Below are positions 36,184 to 51,726 of a stretch of DNA of 64,000 bases, piece by piece. The stretch comes from Staphylococcus roterodami. Its GTDB lineage: Bacteria; Bacillota; Bacilli; Staphylococcales; Staphylococcaceae. Below the pieces are notes generated by a model. That model had not been told where the DNA came from. It ran no database searches and was given only the letters and a program-made list of their open reading frames with translations. The stretch spans positions 1,860,001 to 1,924,000 of the forward strand of contig CP092781.1 in the NCBI GenBank assembly GCA_022493055.1. The letters are read 5' to 3'. The position numbers and the translations under genes were made by a program. Position 1 is the first letter of the stretch; each line of letters starts with the position of its first letter.

Positions 36184-36257
36184 TGGCAGGGGCAGTAGGA
36201 ATCGAACCCACACCAAAGGTTTTGGAGACCTCTATTCTACCGTTGAACTATGCCCCT
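36184..36257 (-). tRNA. tRNA-Trp (CCA)
   Basis: Anticodon loop CTCCAAA, acceptor AGGGGCA/TGCCCCT, encoded CCA end. Confidence 0.95.
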
Positions 36258-36270
36258 ATTAAAAATTAAA

Positions 36271-36351
36271 TGGAGGGGGGCAGATTCGAACTGCCGAACC
36301 CGAAGGAGCGGATTTACAGTCCGCCGCGTTTAGCCACTTCGCTACCCCTCC
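36271..36351 (-). tRNA. tRNA-Tyr (GTA)
   Basis: Type II tRNA, anticodon loop CTGTAAA, acceptor GGAGGGG. Confidence 0.95.
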
Positions 36352-36358
36352 ATAAAAA

Positions 36359-36434
<76 letters not shown>

Positions 36435-36441
36435 AAAGGAA

Positions 36442-36514
36442 TGGTTCAGGACAGAGTCGAACTGCCGACACATGGAGCTTCAATCCATTGCTCTACCAAC
36501 TGAGCTACTGAACC
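36442..36514 (-). tRNA. tRNA-Phe (GAA)
   Basis: Same sequence as 3940-4012; anticodon GAA. Confidence 0.95.
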
Positions 36515-36533
36515 ATAATATAAATTGTAATGA

Positions 36534-36609
36534 TGGCGGTCTCGACGGGAATCGAACCCGCGATCTCCTGCGTGACAGGCAGGCGTGTTAACCGCTACAC
36601 TACGAGACC
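36534..36609 (-). tRNA. tRNA-Asp (GTC)
   Basis: Same sequence as 4029-4104; anticodon GTC; encoded CCA. Confidence 0.95.
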
Positions 36610-36619
36610 TATAAAAATA

Positions 36620-36693
<74 letters not shown>

Positions 36694-36707
36694 ATAATAA
36701 AAAATAA

Positions 36708-36800
36708 TGGCGGAGGAAGAGGGATTCGAACCCCCGCGGCCCGTTAAGGCCCTGTCGGTTTTCAAGACCGATCCCTTCAGCCGGACTTGGGTATTCCTCC
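36708..36800 (-). tRNA. tRNA-Ser (TGA)
   Basis: 93-nt type II tRNA, anticodon loop CTTGAAA, long variable arm, encoded CCA. Confidence 0.95.
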
Positions 36801-36809
36801 AAAATTATA

Positions 36810-36883
36810 TGGACCTTGCAGGACTCGAACCTGCGACCGAACGGTTATGAGCCGTTAGCTCTAACCAACTGAGCTAAAGGTCC
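36810..36883 (-). tRNA. tRNA-Ile2 (CAT, lysidine-type)
   Basis: Anticodon CAT, but the body (acceptor GGACCTT, T-arm GCAGG) matches the Firmicute Ile2 tRNA whose C34 is converted to lysidine by TilS to read AUA, not elongator Met. Confidence 0.85.
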
Positions 36884-36911
36884 TAAATATAATTTTACAA
36901 CTAATAAATAG

Positions 36912-36985
36912 TGGCGGTGGAGGGGATCGAACCCCCGACCTCACGGGTATGAACCGTACGCTCTAGCCAGCTGAGCTACACCGCC
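36912..36985 (-). tRNA. Elongator tRNA-Met (CAT)
   Basis: Anticodon loop TTCATAC, acceptor GGCGGTG/CACCGCC with a fully paired end, as in elongator Met. Confidence 0.92.
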
Positions 36986-37005
36986 TTATATAGTTTGTAA
37001 ATAAA

Positions 37006-37081
37006 TGGTGGAGACTAGCGGGATCGAACCGCTGACCTCCTGCGTGCAAAGCAGGCGCTCTCCCAGCTGAGCTAAGCCCCC
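37006..37081 (-). tRNA. tRNA-Ala (TGC)
   Basis: Anticodon loop TTTGCAC, encoded CCA; identical to the spacer copy at 41126-41201. Confidence 0.95.
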
Positions 37082-37098
37082 ATTATAATTACAGTATA

Positions 37099-37172
37099 TC
37101 GGGAAGACAGGATTCGAACCTGCGACCCCTTGGTCCCAAACCAAGTGCTCTACCAAGCTGAGCTACTTCCCG
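37099..37172 (-). tRNA. tRNA-Pro (TGG)
   Basis: Anticodon loop TTTGGGA, acceptor CGGGAAG/CTTCCCG. Confidence 0.95.
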
Positions 37173-37181
37173 TATAATTAA

Positions 37182-37255
37182 CGCGCCCGATAGGAGTCGA
37201 ACCCATAACCTCTTGATCCGTAGTCAAACGCTCTATCCAATTGAGCTACGGGCGC
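37182..37255 (-). tRNA. tRNA-Arg (ACG)
   Basis: Anticodon loop CTACGGA (A34 to inosine by TadA), acceptor GCGCCCG. Confidence 0.95.
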
Positions 37256-37273
37256 ATATATTTTTATTGAAAA

Positions 37274-37362
37274 TGGTGCCGAGGACCGGAATCGAACCGG
37301 TACGGTGATCACTCACCGCAGGATTTTAAGTCCTGTGCGTCTGCCAGTTCCGCCACCCCGGC
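37274..37362 (-). tRNA. tRNA-Leu (TAA)
   Basis: Type II tRNA, anticodon loop CTTAAAA, encoded CCA. Confidence 0.95.
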
Positions 37363-37373
37363 ACTATAAAATA

Positions 37374-37448
37374 TGGAGCAGAAGACGGGATTCGAACCCG
37401 CGACCCCAACCTTGGCAAGGTTGTATTCTACCGCTGAACTACTTCTGC
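37374..37448 (-). tRNA. tRNA-Gly (GCC)
   Basis: Anticodon GCC, normal TTCGAAT T-loop, encoded CCA; the proteinogenic-looking GCC isoacceptor. Confidence 0.95.
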
Positions 37449-37451
37449 TTA

Positions 37452-37533
37452 TGCGGGTGAAGGGAGTCGAACCCCCACGCCGTAAGGCGCTAGATCCTAA
37501 GTCTAGTGCGTCTGCCAATTCCGCCACACCCGC
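37452..37533 (-). tRNA. tRNA-Leu (TAG)
   Basis: Type II tRNA, anticodon loop CTTAGGA, acceptor GCGGGTG. Confidence 0.95.
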
Positions 37534-37536
37534 AAA

Positions 37537-37612
37537 TGGTGAGCCATAGAGGATTCGAACCTCTGACCCTCTGATTAAAAGTCAGATGCTCTACCAACTG
37601 AGCTAATGGCTC
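37537..37612 (-). tRNA. tRNA-Lys (TTT)
   Basis: Anticodon loop CTTTTAA, acceptor GAGCCAT, encoded CCA. Confidence 0.95.
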
Positions 37613-37617
37613 TTCCA

Positions 37618-37693
<76 letters not shown>

Positions 37694-37713
37694 AATATGT
37701 AAGAATAAATAAA

Positions 37714-37789
37714 TGGTGGAGAATGACGGGTTCGAACCGCCGACCCTCTGCTTGTAAGGCAGATGCTCTCCCAGCTGAGCTAATTCTCC
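37714..37789 (-). tRNA. tRNA-Val (TAC)
   Basis: Anticodon loop CTTACAA, encoded CCA; first tRNA after 5S rRNA. Confidence 0.95.
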
Positions 37790-37800
37790 ATATATAGCTT

Positions 37801-37915
37801 GCCTGGCAACGTTCTACTCTAGCGGAACGTAAGTCCAACTACCATCGACGCTAAGGAGCTTAACTTCTGTGTTCGGCATGGGAACAGGTGTGACCTCCTT
37901 GCTATAGTCACCAGA
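37801..37915 (-). rRNA. rrf: 5S ribosomal RNA
   Basis: About 115 nt starting TCTGGTGACTATAGC on the minus strand and containing the conserved CCCATGCCGAACACAG loop; ends are approximate to a few bases. Located between 23S and tRNA-Val. Confidence 0.95.
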
Positions 37916-37989
37916 CATATGAATGTAGATTGTACATTCAAAACTAGATAGTAAGTAAAAGTGATTTTGCTTCGCAAAACATTTAATTT

Positions 37990-40911
<2,922 letters not shown>

Positions 40912-41125
40912 TATGTTTCCACCATTTTTATAAGTCAAACGCTAGCATAAAGCTAAGTTCTTTTATAAAAAGATTTAAACGCGTTATTAATCTTGTGAGT
41001 GTTCTTTCGAACACTAGCGATTATTTCTTATGAATTCAAGCTTATTTAAAACTCTTTATTCACTCGGTTTTGCTTGGTAAAATCTATATTTTACTTACTT
41101 ATCTAGTTTTCAATGTACAAAATAA

Positions 41126-41201
41126 TGGTGGAGACTAGCGGGATCGAACCGCTGACCTCCTGCGTGCAAAGCAGGCGCTCTCCCAGCTGAGCTAAGCCCC
41201 C
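41126..41201 (-). tRNA. tRNA-Ala (TGC), 16S-23S spacer
   Basis: Anticodon TGC, encoded CCA, identical to 37006-37081. Confidence 0.95.
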
Positions 41202-41223
41202 AATATGTTTTTAATTTAATTAA

Positions 41224-41300
<77 letters not shown>

Positions 41301-41381
41301 ATTAATTTGAATGAACAAACATTCAAAACTGAATACAATATGTTACGTTATTCCGCATCTTCTGAAGAAGATGTTCCGAAT

Positions 41382-42944
<1,563 letters not shown>

Positions 42945-43067
42945 TTATGATGTTTGATTAGCTCATAAATACTAAATAATGTTTGTAACTTATAGTTACG
43001 TTTTTGGAATTAACGTTGACATATTGTCATTCAGTTTTCAATGTTCGTTTGACACTTACAAGATTTA

Positions 43068-43096
43068 ATTATAACTTGTAAGTTTTTGTAAGTCAA
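43068..43096 (-). promoter_or_regulatory. rrn promoter P2
   Basis: TTGACT (43091-43096) and a perfect TATAAT (43068-43073) with a 17-bp spacer, about 120 bp upstream of 16S on the minus strand. Confidence 0.88.
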
Positions 43097-43279
43097 GAAT
43101 TATTTTTAATTATTTTATTTCTAAAAAAATAAATTTCCTAACTCAATTAATTCAACAAATATTATTTTATTATGTATTTGTTTGAATTTCAATAGTCAAA
43201 TTTACACTTTATTAATATTTTAAACCAAGAACTTAATCATTTGTTTTTTAAAATATTAGTGCCGTTTGACGACTTTTAT

Positions 43280-43308
43280 ATAATATCAAGTTATTCTAAT
43301 AGAGTCAA
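43280..43308 (-). promoter_or_regulatory. rrn promoter P1
   Basis: TTGACT (43303-43308) and TATTAT (43280-43285) with a 17-bp spacer, about 210 bp upstream of P2. Tandem promoters are usual for rRNA operons. Confidence 0.8.
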
Positions 43309-43854
43309 CATAAAACAACACTTATTTTGGTTTAAAAATTACCGTTGTAGTGATTAATTTCTATTTGGAAGAATTATATGTATCAAAAGTGTAATTCATT
43401 ATCCTATATTAGTAACTTAACAATCAATTTACATAATAGAGATTCACTTGCAGAAGTTCTATATCTACATTATTTCATATATAGTTTTCTTTTAATGATT
43501 ATTTGATTTTTAGCGCATAATAATTCATTTCAATCACAGTCTCCCCTCTTATACATTAAATATTTTGCTATCACACTTTAAATAGACCATTTTGTTAATA
43601 AGTAAATAATGTGCCTCCTATCTTTTTTTCATTGCATCCATATTATAATTTGAGAAATTACAGATATGATTCAATTTATATTTGCAAATTGCTTCATCGT
43701 TTTTCATAAACTCTATGTAATTACGTGCTATTACATTAACATCAATTCTCTCTTATATAATTCTTTACCCTGAAAATAATATCTAAATATTTCTATTAAT
43801 AAGCTTACTAATATGAAACACAAATACCATTACAACCTGTATCGAATGACACAT
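43309..43854. other. AT-rich region upstream of the rrn promoters
   Basis: About 550 bp with no gene. It may contain UP-element-like A/T tracts for P1 but no defined feature beyond that was seen. Confidence 0.5.
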
Positions 43855-43893
43855 TAAAAAAGGAGTTAAACAACGGATTATTGTTTAACTCCT
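43855..43893 (-). terminator. perR terminator
   Basis: Perfect 13-bp hairpin AGGAGTTAAACAA/TTGTTTAACTCCT with a seven-base loop, followed by TTTTTT on the minus strand; about 65 bp past the perR stop. Confidence 0.9.
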
Positions 43894-43960
43894 AGATTAT
43901 TGTTCTCTAATAAAAGAATTACATCTACTTTATTTAATTACTCATACTACCAAAGTTAAA

Positions 43961-44407
43961 TTATTTATCTTGGCATTCTTTACAAACTCCATAAATTTCC
44001 ATTCGATGATGTGTTACGTTAAAGTCAGTCATATGCTGAGCTAATCTTTCAATTTCATTTAACTGCGGATATTGGAAGTCGACAATCTTACCACATTGCT
44101 CACATATAATATGATAGTGATTATGTGTATTAAAATCGAATCGACTAGATGAATCACCATAAGTTAGTTCTTTAACAATTCCAATATCTTTAAATACTCT
44201 TAAGTTATTATATATTGTCGCAACACTTATATTTGGAAAATCAGGTGAAAGTGCTTGATAAATTTCATCAGCTGTTGGATGAGTATGTGAAGAAATTAAA
44301 TATCGTAATATTGCTTGTCGTTGTGGTGTAATTCTAACACCAGCTTGTCGCAATGAAGCAATTGATTCTTCTAATTCATGCTCAATTGATTCTATTTCAA
44401 CACTCAT
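43961..44407 (-). CDS. perR: Peroxide-responsive repressor PerR (Fur family)
   Basis: A 148-aa metal-dependent repressor that senses peroxide by histidine oxidation and controls catalase, ferritin, bacterioferritin comigratory protein and its own gene. N-terminal winged helix (about residues 20-90: [28 protein letters not shown]); the zinc site is made of two CxxC pairs (Cys102/Cys105 and Cys142/Cys145); the regulatory metal ligands lie around THNHYH and HHRMEIYG. A PerR-box-like palindrome lies at 44425-44445. In staphylococci this location next to bcp is characteristic. Length normal. Confidence 0.95.
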   Translation of the reverse strand: MSVEIESIEHELEESIASLRQAGVRITPQRQAILRYLISSHTHPTADEIYQALSPDFPNISVATIYNNLRVFKDIGIVKELTYGDSSSRFDFNTHNHYHIICEQCGKIVDFQYPQLNEIERLAQHMTDFNVTHHRMEIYGVCKECQDK

Positions 44408-44424
44408 CTAAATCACCATCTTTC

Positions 44425-44445
44425 TTATATAATAATTATTATTAC
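44425..44445 (-). promoter_or_regulatory. Per-box-like operator upstream of perR
   Basis: Palindromic TTATATAATAATTATTATTA resembles the Per box TTATAATNATTATAA and begins about 20 bp before the perR start, consistent with known autoregulation. The match is imperfect. Confidence 0.5.
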
Positions 44446-44503
44446 TTACTATAAATATAACTGTAGTATTGCTGGTGTGTCAATATTTACATGTGGAATT
44501 CAT

Positions 44504-45454
44504 TTAATAGCCTTTTTTAGCATCAACTTCATTCTCAATTAAATCAACCTTATTGAGAAAATTAACTAAATTATTTTTAAAAATATCTAATAAATCGTAC
44601 TTTGCATCATAATCATTGCCAGTTATATGCGCCGTGATGGTAACATTTTCTAATTCATATAGTTCATGATTGGGTTTCAACGGTTCATTTTCAAACACAT
44701 CTAAATATGCATGTCGAATAATTTTATTTTTTAATACTTCTATTAATAGTTGTTCATCTACTACACTACCTCTACCAATGTTAATAAACAATGCTTCATC
44801 TTTCATTATTTCAAAATGTTGTCTCTTTAATAAATGAATCGTTTCTTTCGTTTCTGGTAAAGCATTTACTACAATGTCAGCTTTTGGCAATATACTTTCT
44901 ATAGACTTAATTGAATATATCTCATCAAACTCTTCTTTGTCTTGACCTGATTTACTCAGACCAACCAAATGCATATTAAATGCTTTTGCTAATTTTGCTG
45001 TTCTAGTAGCAATTGCACCTGTACCTAAAAATAAAACTGTTTGTCCTGAAAGGCGTTTACCAGTTATTTTCGAATCATATATATGTTGTAGTTGGTTATC
45101 ATATGATAGTTTCATCTTTTTATAATCATCTAAAATGAAAGCCAAAATGTATTCAGATAATTGTTTAGCTTGAACACCTTTTCCATTAGTTAAAAGTATG
45201 CCGTGATCTGCAATATAATCTAACGGCAATGTATTTACACCCGTTGCAAACCATGCGATCCATTTTAAATTTGGACAACGTCGTAAAAATGCCTCATTGA
45301 TACCGCCATCATAACCAACTAATATATCTAAATCAGCCAAGTCGCTCTCAGGTATTTCTGATGCTTTTTTATAAAATTTAAATTCAACATCTGAAAAGCG
45401 TTGTTGTAATTCAGTTTCAACTTCACGCATACGATTCAACCCAACAACTTTCAT
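44504..45454 (-). CDS. D-isomer specific 2-hydroxyacid dehydrogenase
   Basis: A 316-aa NAD(P)-dependent dehydrogenase of the D-2-hydroxyacid family; the substrate is unknown. The NAD-binding motif GQTVLFLGTGAIATRTA gives G-x-G-x2-A (about residues 139-155); the catalytic residues lie at FINIGRGSVVDEQ (Arg about 230), the Glu in DVFENEPL (about 258) and the His in ITAHITG (about 276). The ATG at 45454 is preferred: GGGGTGA precedes it and it follows the bcp stop by five bases; an in-frame GTG lies at 45463. Operon with bcp. Confidence 0.88.
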   Translation of the reverse strand: MKVVGLNRMREVETELQQRFSDVEFKFYKKASEIPESDLADLDILVGYDGGINEAFLRRCPNLKWIAWFATGVNTLPLDYIADHGILLTNGKGVQAKQLSEYILAFILDDYKKMKLSYDNQLQHIYDSKITGKRLSGQTVLFLGTGAIATRTAKLAKAFNMHLVGLSKSGQDKEEFDEIYSIKSIESILPKADIVVNALPETKETIHLLKRQHFEIMKDEALFINIGRGSVVDEQLLIEVLKNKIIRHAYLDVFENEPLKPNHELYELENVTITAHITGNDYDAKYDLLDIFKNNLVNFLNKVDLIENEVDAKKGY

Positions 45455-45459
45455 ATATG

Positions 45460-45915
45460 TCACCCCAAAATGTTTTTAAGTTCTTCTATTTGTGTTTTAA
45501 CTTTAACTTTCTCGATAACATCTAAAACCTTGCCTTCTTCATCTATCACAAAAGTGGTACGTACAATGCCCATACTTTCTTTGCCAAATGATTTTTTTAA
45601 CTGATATACGCCAGTTTCTTTAGCTAATTTAAAATCTTCATCTACTAATAAATCGAAATTCAATCCGTGTTTCTCAATAAAATTTTGGTGTTTTTTCTTT
45701 GAATCACCGCTTATACCATATACTGCAACATCTAAATCATTGAACATTTCTAAATTGTCTCTAAAGTCACAAGCTTCTGTGGTACAAGTAGGTGTATTAT
45801 CTCTTGGGTAAAAATAAAGAATCGCCTTTTTACCTTTTAATGTATCATTTGTAATGACAGTTCCATTTTGATTCTCTAACAAAAATTTTGGAAATTGTTC
45901 TCCTTTTTGCAACAT
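45460..45915 (-). CDS. bcp: Thioredoxin-dependent thiol peroxidase (BCP/PrxQ)
   Basis: A 151-aa peroxiredoxin that reduces hydroperoxides. Peroxidatic Cys44 and resolving Cys49 lie in DNTPTCTTEACDFRD, the atypical two-Cys arrangement of PrxQ. VTKRTTFVIDEEGK-type VRTTFVIDEEGKV near residue 120 is the standard C-terminal strand. Its position with perR fits known PerR control of this gene. AAAGGTG precedes the ATG. Divergent from hemL2. Confidence 0.93.
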   Translation of the reverse strand: MLQKGEQFPKFLLENQNGTVITNDTLKGKKAILYFYPRDNTPTCTTEACDFRDNLEMFNDLDVAVYGISGDSKKKHQNFIEKHGLNFDLLVDEDFKLAKETGVYQLKKSFGKESMGIVRTTFVIDEEGKVLDVIEKVKVKTQIEELKNILG

Positions 45916-45995
45916 CTAATCACCTTTTTCTTCATTATAATAATTTTATGATACGATATTAGATGAAAATATTAAATTAAAAGAGGTTGATATAA

Positions 45996-47285
45996 ATGAA
46001 TTTTAGTGAAAGTGAACGTTTACAACAACTTTCAAACGAATATATTCTAGGCGGTGTCAATTCCCCTTCTCGTTCTTATAAAGCTGTAGGAGGCGGTGCA
46101 CCTGTTGTTATGAAAGAAGGACACGGTGCATATTTATATGATGTCGATGGCAATAAATTTATTGATTACCTTCAAGCATACGGTCCAATTATTACGGGGC
46201 ATGCACATCCTCACATAACTAAAGCAATTCAAGAACAAGCTGCGAAAGGTGTATTATATGGCACACCTACTGAATTAGAAATAGAATTTAGTAAGAAATT
46301 ACGTAAAGCAATTCCTTCTCTTGAAAAAATTCGATTCGTAAATTCAGGTACAGAAGCTGTAATGACGACAATTCGTGTTGCTCGTGCATATACTAAAAGA
46401 AATAAAATTATAAAATTTGCTGGTTCGTATCATGGTCACTCTGACTTAGTGTTGGTTGCAGCTGGTAGCGGTCCATCTCAACTTGGTTCTCCAGATTCAG
46501 CTGGTGTACCAGAAAGTGTTGCTCGCGAAGTAATTACTGTTCCTTTCAATGATGTTGATGCATATAAAGAAGCAATTGAATTTTGGGGTGATGAGATTGC
46601 AGCAGTATTAGTAGAACCCATTGTTGGTAATTTTGGCATGGTAATGCCACAACCAGGATTTTTAGAAGCAGTTAATGAAATTTCACATAATAATGGAACA
46701 TTAGTAATTTATGACGAAGTTATTACTGCATTCCGCTTCCATTACGGTGCTGCTCAAGATTTATTAGGTGTTATTCCTGATTTAACTGCATTTGGTAAAA
46801 TTGTTGGTGGCGGTTTACCAATTGGTGGATATGGCGGTCGTCAAGATATCATGGAGCAAGTTGCACCACTCGGCCCTGCATATCAAGCCGGTACTATGGC
46901 TGGTAATCCATTATCTATGAAAGCAGGTATTGCATTATTAGAAGTGTTAGAACAAGACGGTGTTTATGAAAAGTTAAATCGTCTAGGAGAACGTTTAGAG
47001 AATGGTTTATTTGAGTTAATTGAAAAGCATCAAATAACAGCAACAATTAATCGTATATATGGTTCTTTAACTTTGTACTTTACAGATGAAAAAGTCACTC
47101 ATTACGAACAAGTTGAACGCTCTGATGGCGATGCATTTGGAAAATTTTTCAAATTAATGTTGAATCAAGGAATCAATTTAGCTCCGTCTAAATTCGAAGC
47201 TTGGTTCTTAACAACTGAACATACAGAAGAAGATATTGATCAAACGTTAAAAGCAGCAGATTATGCATTTAGTCAAATGAAGTAA
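45996..47285 (+). CDS. hemL2: Glutamate-1-semialdehyde 2,1-aminomutase (second copy, GsaB/HemL2)
   Basis: A 429-aa PLP enzyme that converts glutamate-1-semialdehyde to 5-aminolaevulinate, the entry to tetrapyrrole synthesis. The PLP lysine lies in [15 protein letters not shown] (about residue 268); [14 protein letters not shown] and SYHGHSD complete the cofactor pocket. The principal hemL is normally in the hemAXCDBL operon elsewhere; this stand-alone copy near perR is standard in S. aureus (gsaB). AAAGAGG precedes the ATG. It could also act on a different omega-amino substrate. The terminator is a long hairpin at 47332-47406. Confidence 0.92.
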   Translation: MNFSESERLQQLSNEYILGGVNSPSRSYKAVGGGAPVVMKEGHGAYLYDVDGNKFIDYLQAYGPIITGHAHPHITKAIQEQAAKGVLYGTPTELEIEFSKKLRKAIPSLEKIRFVNSGTEAVMTTIRVARAYTKRNKIIKFAGSYHGHSDLVLVAAGSGPSQLGSPDSAGVPESVAREVITVPFNDVDAYKEAIEFWGDEIAAVLVEPIVGNFGMVMPQPGFLEAVNEISHNNGTLVIYDEVITAFRFHYGAAQDLLGVIPDLTAFGKIVGGGLPIGGYGGRQDIMEQVAPLGPAYQAGTMAGNPLSMKAGIALLEVLEQDGVYEKLNRLGERLENGLFELIEKHQITATINRIYGSLTLYFTDEKVTHYEQVERSDGDAFGKFFKLMLNQGINLAPSKFEAWFLTTEHTEEDIDQTLKAADYAFSQMK

Positions 47286-47331
47286 ACAGTCAAATTAGAT
47301 AAACTAATTACCGAAATACATTAAGCAATAG

Positions 47332-47406
47332 CTCACATAGTGATTACAATGTATAAGTTAATGATATAGAAATTAACTTTACATAAATTACTGTGTGAGT
47401 TTTTAT
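47332..47406 (+). terminator. hemL2 terminator
   Basis: CTCACATAGTGATT...AAGTTAAT pairs with ATTAACTT...ACTGTGTGAG, then TTTTTATAT. Confidence 0.75.
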
Positions 47407-47582
47407 ATTGAGGTAATCATACATACCCAGTCTAAAGTATGACATTCTATTAAGTAAGATGTCGGATTTATTTTAATAACTACAAATAAGCTTGAATTTT
47501 ATAACCAGTAAGTGTATAACAGTAATGAATACGAATATTAGATATTCAATAAAATTTAAAATTAAAAGGAGCGTCATTATTT

Positions 47583-48677
47583 TTGAGACTAGGAGCTCGG
47601 ATTTTTAAAACTGGTATAGCCATTATTTTAGCTATGTCTATCGCTTCTTTACTACCGGATGATGTTGGTCTGAAAGCCTTAGCTGGTGTCAGTGCTGTTG
47701 TTGCAATGCAACCTAGTATTTACCGTTCATTTAAAACAGTTTCTGATCAAGCATTGGGTAACGTTATAGGTGCCATACTTTCTGTTACAATGGTAACAAT
47801 TTTTAGTGATAATTTTATCATTATGGGTGTTACCGTCATAGTACTTATTGCTATTTTATTTAAATTTAATTTAGCACATGTTGCTACTTTGGCGAGTGTA
47901 ACAGCATTAATCATTATGGGACAACATACTGGTTCTTTCTATATTACCGCCTTTTACAGGTTTGTACTTGTAATGATTGGTGTCATAAGTTCATCTCTAG
48001 TTAACTTTGTATTTCTACCACCTAAATTTGAAACAAAAATTTACTATAATTCATTAAATATATCCTCAGATATTTTTATGTGGTTTAAATTAGTATTAAA
48101 TGATACGACGGAGTTTAATAATATTAAACAAGATAGTCATAATTTAAAACAACGTGTCGAAAAGTTAGAGAAAATTTATGATTACTATAGCGAAGAACGT
48201 CCTATTACAAAAAAACATATTCACCAACAGAATAGAAAGAAAATACTTTTCAGAGAAGTAGTTCAGACGACTAGACAAGCTTATGAAGTATTAAACAAAT
48301 TGTCGCGTTATCAAAACGACTTATATTTACTTAATAACAATTTCCTATTACAAATCAAATTAGATTTAGATTCATTAACTGCTTTTCACGAGCAAATTTT
48401 AGCTAGCCTTTCTAAAAAAGCACGTTATAATGTGACACATGTGGATTATGAGTTAGATAATCCGCAGAAAAAAGATTTATTGTCTACATTTCAGCATGAG
48501 TTAATAAATCATCCTTATCAAACGGAATATTCATTTGCTAATGTTATGCAAATTGTTGCAGCCATCGAAGAGTATCGACACCATTTAGAGCATTTAGACC
48601 GCATAAGAATTAGCTTTTTCACATATCATAGATCTGATGCAGACATCGAAATTGTTGAAGAAGACTTTGATTTATAA
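47583..48677 (+). CDS. Aromatic acid exporter (ArAE_1) family protein
   Basis: A 364-aa protein with an N-terminal membrane half (about residues 7-160: five or six hydrophobic segments, including IAIILAMSIASLL and AVVAMQPSIYRS) and a C-terminal cytoplasmic helical half (about 160-364). This is the ArAE/DUF939 layout, known in Bacillus as YqjA or YgaE-like. The exported substrate is unknown. The start is TTG at 47583 with AAAAGGAG upstream. It is transcribed alone and ends in a bidirectional terminator. Confidence 0.85.
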   Translation: MRLGARIFKTGIAIILAMSIASLLPDDVGLKALAGVSAVVAMQPSIYRSFKTVSDQALGNVIGAILSVTMVTIFSDNFIIMGVTVIVLIAILFKFNLAHVATLASVTALIIMGQHTGSFYITAFYRFVLVMIGVISSSLVNFVFLPPKFETKIYYNSLNISSDIFMWFKLVLNDTTEFNNIKQDSHNLKQRVEKLEKIYDYYSEERPITKKHIHQQNRKKILFREVVQTTRQAYEVLNKLSRYQNDLYLLNNNFLLQIKLDLDSLTAFHEQILASLSKKARYNVTHVDYELDNPQKKDLLSTFQHELINHPYQTEYSFANVMQIVAAIEEYRHHLEHLDRIRISFFTYHRSDADIEIVEEDFDL

Positions 48678-48745
48678 CATTAAAACAATTTTATCAATTA
48701 ATACCACAATGAGATAAAGTAATATTGAATCTCGAAATTAAATTT

Positions 48746-48796
48746 AAAAAAGCAGTAAGATTATTTTCAATGAAGAAAATCTCTTACTGCTTTTTC
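48746..48796. terminator. Bidirectional terminator between convergent genes
   Basis: AAAAAGCAGTAAGA.TATTTTC pairs with GAAAATCTCTTACTGCTTTTT; A and T tracts on both sides serve both the ArAE gene (plus) and the ABC exporter gene (minus). Confidence 0.9.
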
Positions 48797-48867
48797 TATG
48801 TTATGACCCCACCATCCTGTTACAAATCTTCCCTACAAAAATGTACTGAAGTCAAACAACTAATACT

Positions 48868-50604
48868 TTATAAGTTTTGAATGCTATATAAATGCTCGTA
48901 AGCACCTTGTTTTGCAATCAATTCACGATGCGTACCTGTTTCAACAATATGTCCATTTTCAATTACGACAATTTTGTCTGCATGTGTAATAGTGGACAAG
49001 CGATGCGCTACGATAAGTGTCGTTCTATCTTTACTCAATACTTCTAATGCATCTTGAATAATAGATTCACTTTCTAAATCTAAAGCACTTGTTGCTTCAT
49101 CTAATATAAGAATTGGTGGGTCGTTTAAGAAAATTCTTGCAATCGATAACCTTTGCTTTTGTCCACCTGATAATTTCACGCCACGTTCACCAACTTCTGT
49201 GTCGTAACCATTAGGCAAGTTCATGATAAAATCATGTGCATTCGCCATTTTTGCCGCTTCTACTACTTCTGCATCTGTTGCAGTTGGACGACCTAGTAAA
49301 ATATTTTCTTTTACTGTATCAGAGAACAAAATATTATCTTGTTGTACTAATCCAATTTGATTTCTTAAACTTCCAGTTAAAAAGTCTTTAATATTATGAC
49401 CGTCTATCAAAATTTGCCCTTCTGTCACATCATAAAATCTTGGTATCAAGTTAATCAATGTTGATTTTCCACCACCACTCATACCAACAAATGCAACAGT
49501 TTCACCTTTTTCAATACTCAAATTAATATCTTTTAAAATTGGAGCTTCGTTATCGTTATATTGAAAACTAACATGATCAATATCAATACGACCTTGTTTA
49601 ATTTCAATAGGTTGAGCACCAACACCATTTTTAATGTCATAATCTTCGTCAATTAATTGGAATACACGGTCCATTGAAGCAAAACTTTGCGTTAAAGTTG
49701 TAAATGATGCGACTAAACGACGTAAAGGCCCGAACAATAACTCCAAGTAGCCAACAAATGCTGCAAGTGTACCAACTGTAATTGATCCAGAAATAGCAAG
49801 ATATGCGCCTACACCAATTACAATAATTGGTCCAATATCCGTTACTGTATTAATTGCAGCAAATGAATAAGCATTCCATCTTGTATGTTGCAATGCACGC
49901 GTTAAGAAATTAGTATTCTTTTTATCAAAATTTTTCGCTTCATTGTCTTCAATAGCAAAACTTTTAACAACAGATATGCCTTGTACACGCTCATGAAGAA
50001 AACCTTGTACCTCCGCTAATGCTTGTGATCTTTTGCGAGTTAATTTTCTCAATCTTCCAAAGAATACATACACCGTTAAAATATAAAATGGGAATATAAT
50101 TAATGCCGCTAAAGTTAATTTAACATCTAAAAAGAACATGATGGATAGCGCAATAATAATTGTGATGCAATCTAACCATATATTCATTAATCCTGTTAAA
50201 ATAAAATCTTTCGTTTGTTCAACGTCATTGATGACTCTTGATATCACCTGGCCAACTTGATTGTTAGCATAAAATCTGGCACTTAAAGCCTGCAAATGAT
50301 CATATAACTTTTTACGAATGTCATATAAAATTTTATTACTAGTCCACTGTGCTAAATATTGACGTATAAATTCAATTGGTGGTCTCACTATTACAAAAAT
50401 AAATAGTGCAATTCCAATCGCAATGGTTAAATGATGAACTTTTTCGTTCGCTGATAATGCGTGATTATTTATAACACCATCAATTGCGTATTTAATTAAT
50501 AATGGAATTAACATCGGAATTCCAAACTTAATTATCCCAACGATAATTGTTGCAATAATACGATATTTGTAAGGTTTAACAAATTGCAAATATCGTCTGA
50601 TCAT
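48868..50604 (-). CDS. Sav1866-type homodimeric ABC exporter
   Basis: A 578-aa half-transporter with an N-terminal six-helix membrane domain (about residues 15-320) and a C-terminal ATPase (about 335-575). Walker [10 protein letters not shown] (about 373-381), signature LSGGQKQRL, Walker [13 protein letters not shown] and a switch His (AHRLST) are intact. This is the orthologue of the crystallised multidrug exporter Sav1866 of S. aureus, whose natural substrate is not settled. GAGGGGG precedes the ATG. Monocistronic on the minus strand. Confidence 0.95.
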   Translation of the reverse strand: MIRRYLQFVKPYKYRIIATIIVGIIKFGIPMLIPLLIKYAIDGVINNHALSANEKVHHLTIAIGIALFIFVIVRPPIEFIRQYLAQWTSNKILYDIRKKLYDHLQALSARFYANNQVGQVISRVINDVEQTKDFILTGLMNIWLDCITIIIALSIMFFLDVKLTLAALIIFPFYILTVYVFFGRLRKLTRKRSQALAEVQGFLHERVQGISVVKSFAIEDNEAKNFDKKNTNFLTRALQHTRWNAYSFAAINTVTDIGPIIVIGVGAYLAISGSITVGTLAAFVGYLELLFGPLRRLVASFTTLTQSFASMDRVFQLIDEDYDIKNGVGAQPIEIKQGRIDIDHVSFQYNDNEAPILKDINLSIEKGETVAFVGMSGGGKSTLINLIPRFYDVTEGQILIDGHNIKDFLTGSLRNQIGLVQQDNILFSDTVKENILLGRPTATDAEVVEAAKMANAHDFIMNLPNGYDTEVGERGVKLSGGQKQRLSIARIFLNDPPILILDEATSALDLESESIIQDALEVLSKDRTTLIVAHRLSTITHADKIVVIENGHIVETGTHRELIAKQGAYEHLYSIQNL

Positions 50605-50651
50605 ACGTTTTCCCCCTCTTCAATTACCCTAATCTCTTGTATAAAAAATGA

Positions 50652-50733
50652 ATAGAGGTTGGATACATAATTCATAGATGTAAATTCTTCATTCAAATTT
50701 ACATGTTTGAAATTAAGATATCTCAACCTCTGT
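50652..50733 (-). terminator. Terminator of the DUF402 gene
   Basis: On the minus strand AGAGGTTGAGATA pairs with TATC.CAACCTCT with an inner ATGTAAAT/ATTTACAT stem, followed by ATTCATTTTTT. Confidence 0.7.
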
Positions 50734-50893
50734 CATATTCAAGTGATTAAATACGCTGACTGATTTGTAAGTTTATATTCTATTTCATTTAATCGACAAG
50801 CACGGTGTCCCCACACTACAACAAAAGATTTCATTATTCTTTACATCACTAAGTCAATATAAATGATTTACTTGGTATTTACACTTTATTTGC

Positions 50894-51454
<561 letters not shown>

Positions 51455-51726
51455 TTAATTTAACCATTATAAATTATAGCATATTTCAGAAATAGTATTA
51501 TATAAATACAAATTTTTACTAAATAAGTTTTTACTATTTATCGTTAACTTAACTAAAAAATGATTAGTCAGTGACCATGTTGTTTTCAAAGTTTCAATTT
51601 AAATACGTTAATTTCAGACATTGCTAATTAAAATACATACATGTTCATGTTTATCTTCATAAATTTTACATTTATTTATACAAATTGCTATTTACAACTA
51701 TTTAAATGCTCATCAACAATCAAACA

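Noticed and set aside
36810..36883. Second elongator tRNA-Met
   Set aside because: Anticodon is CAT but the body matches Firmicute tRNA-Ile2, which is decoded as isoleucine after lysidine modification.
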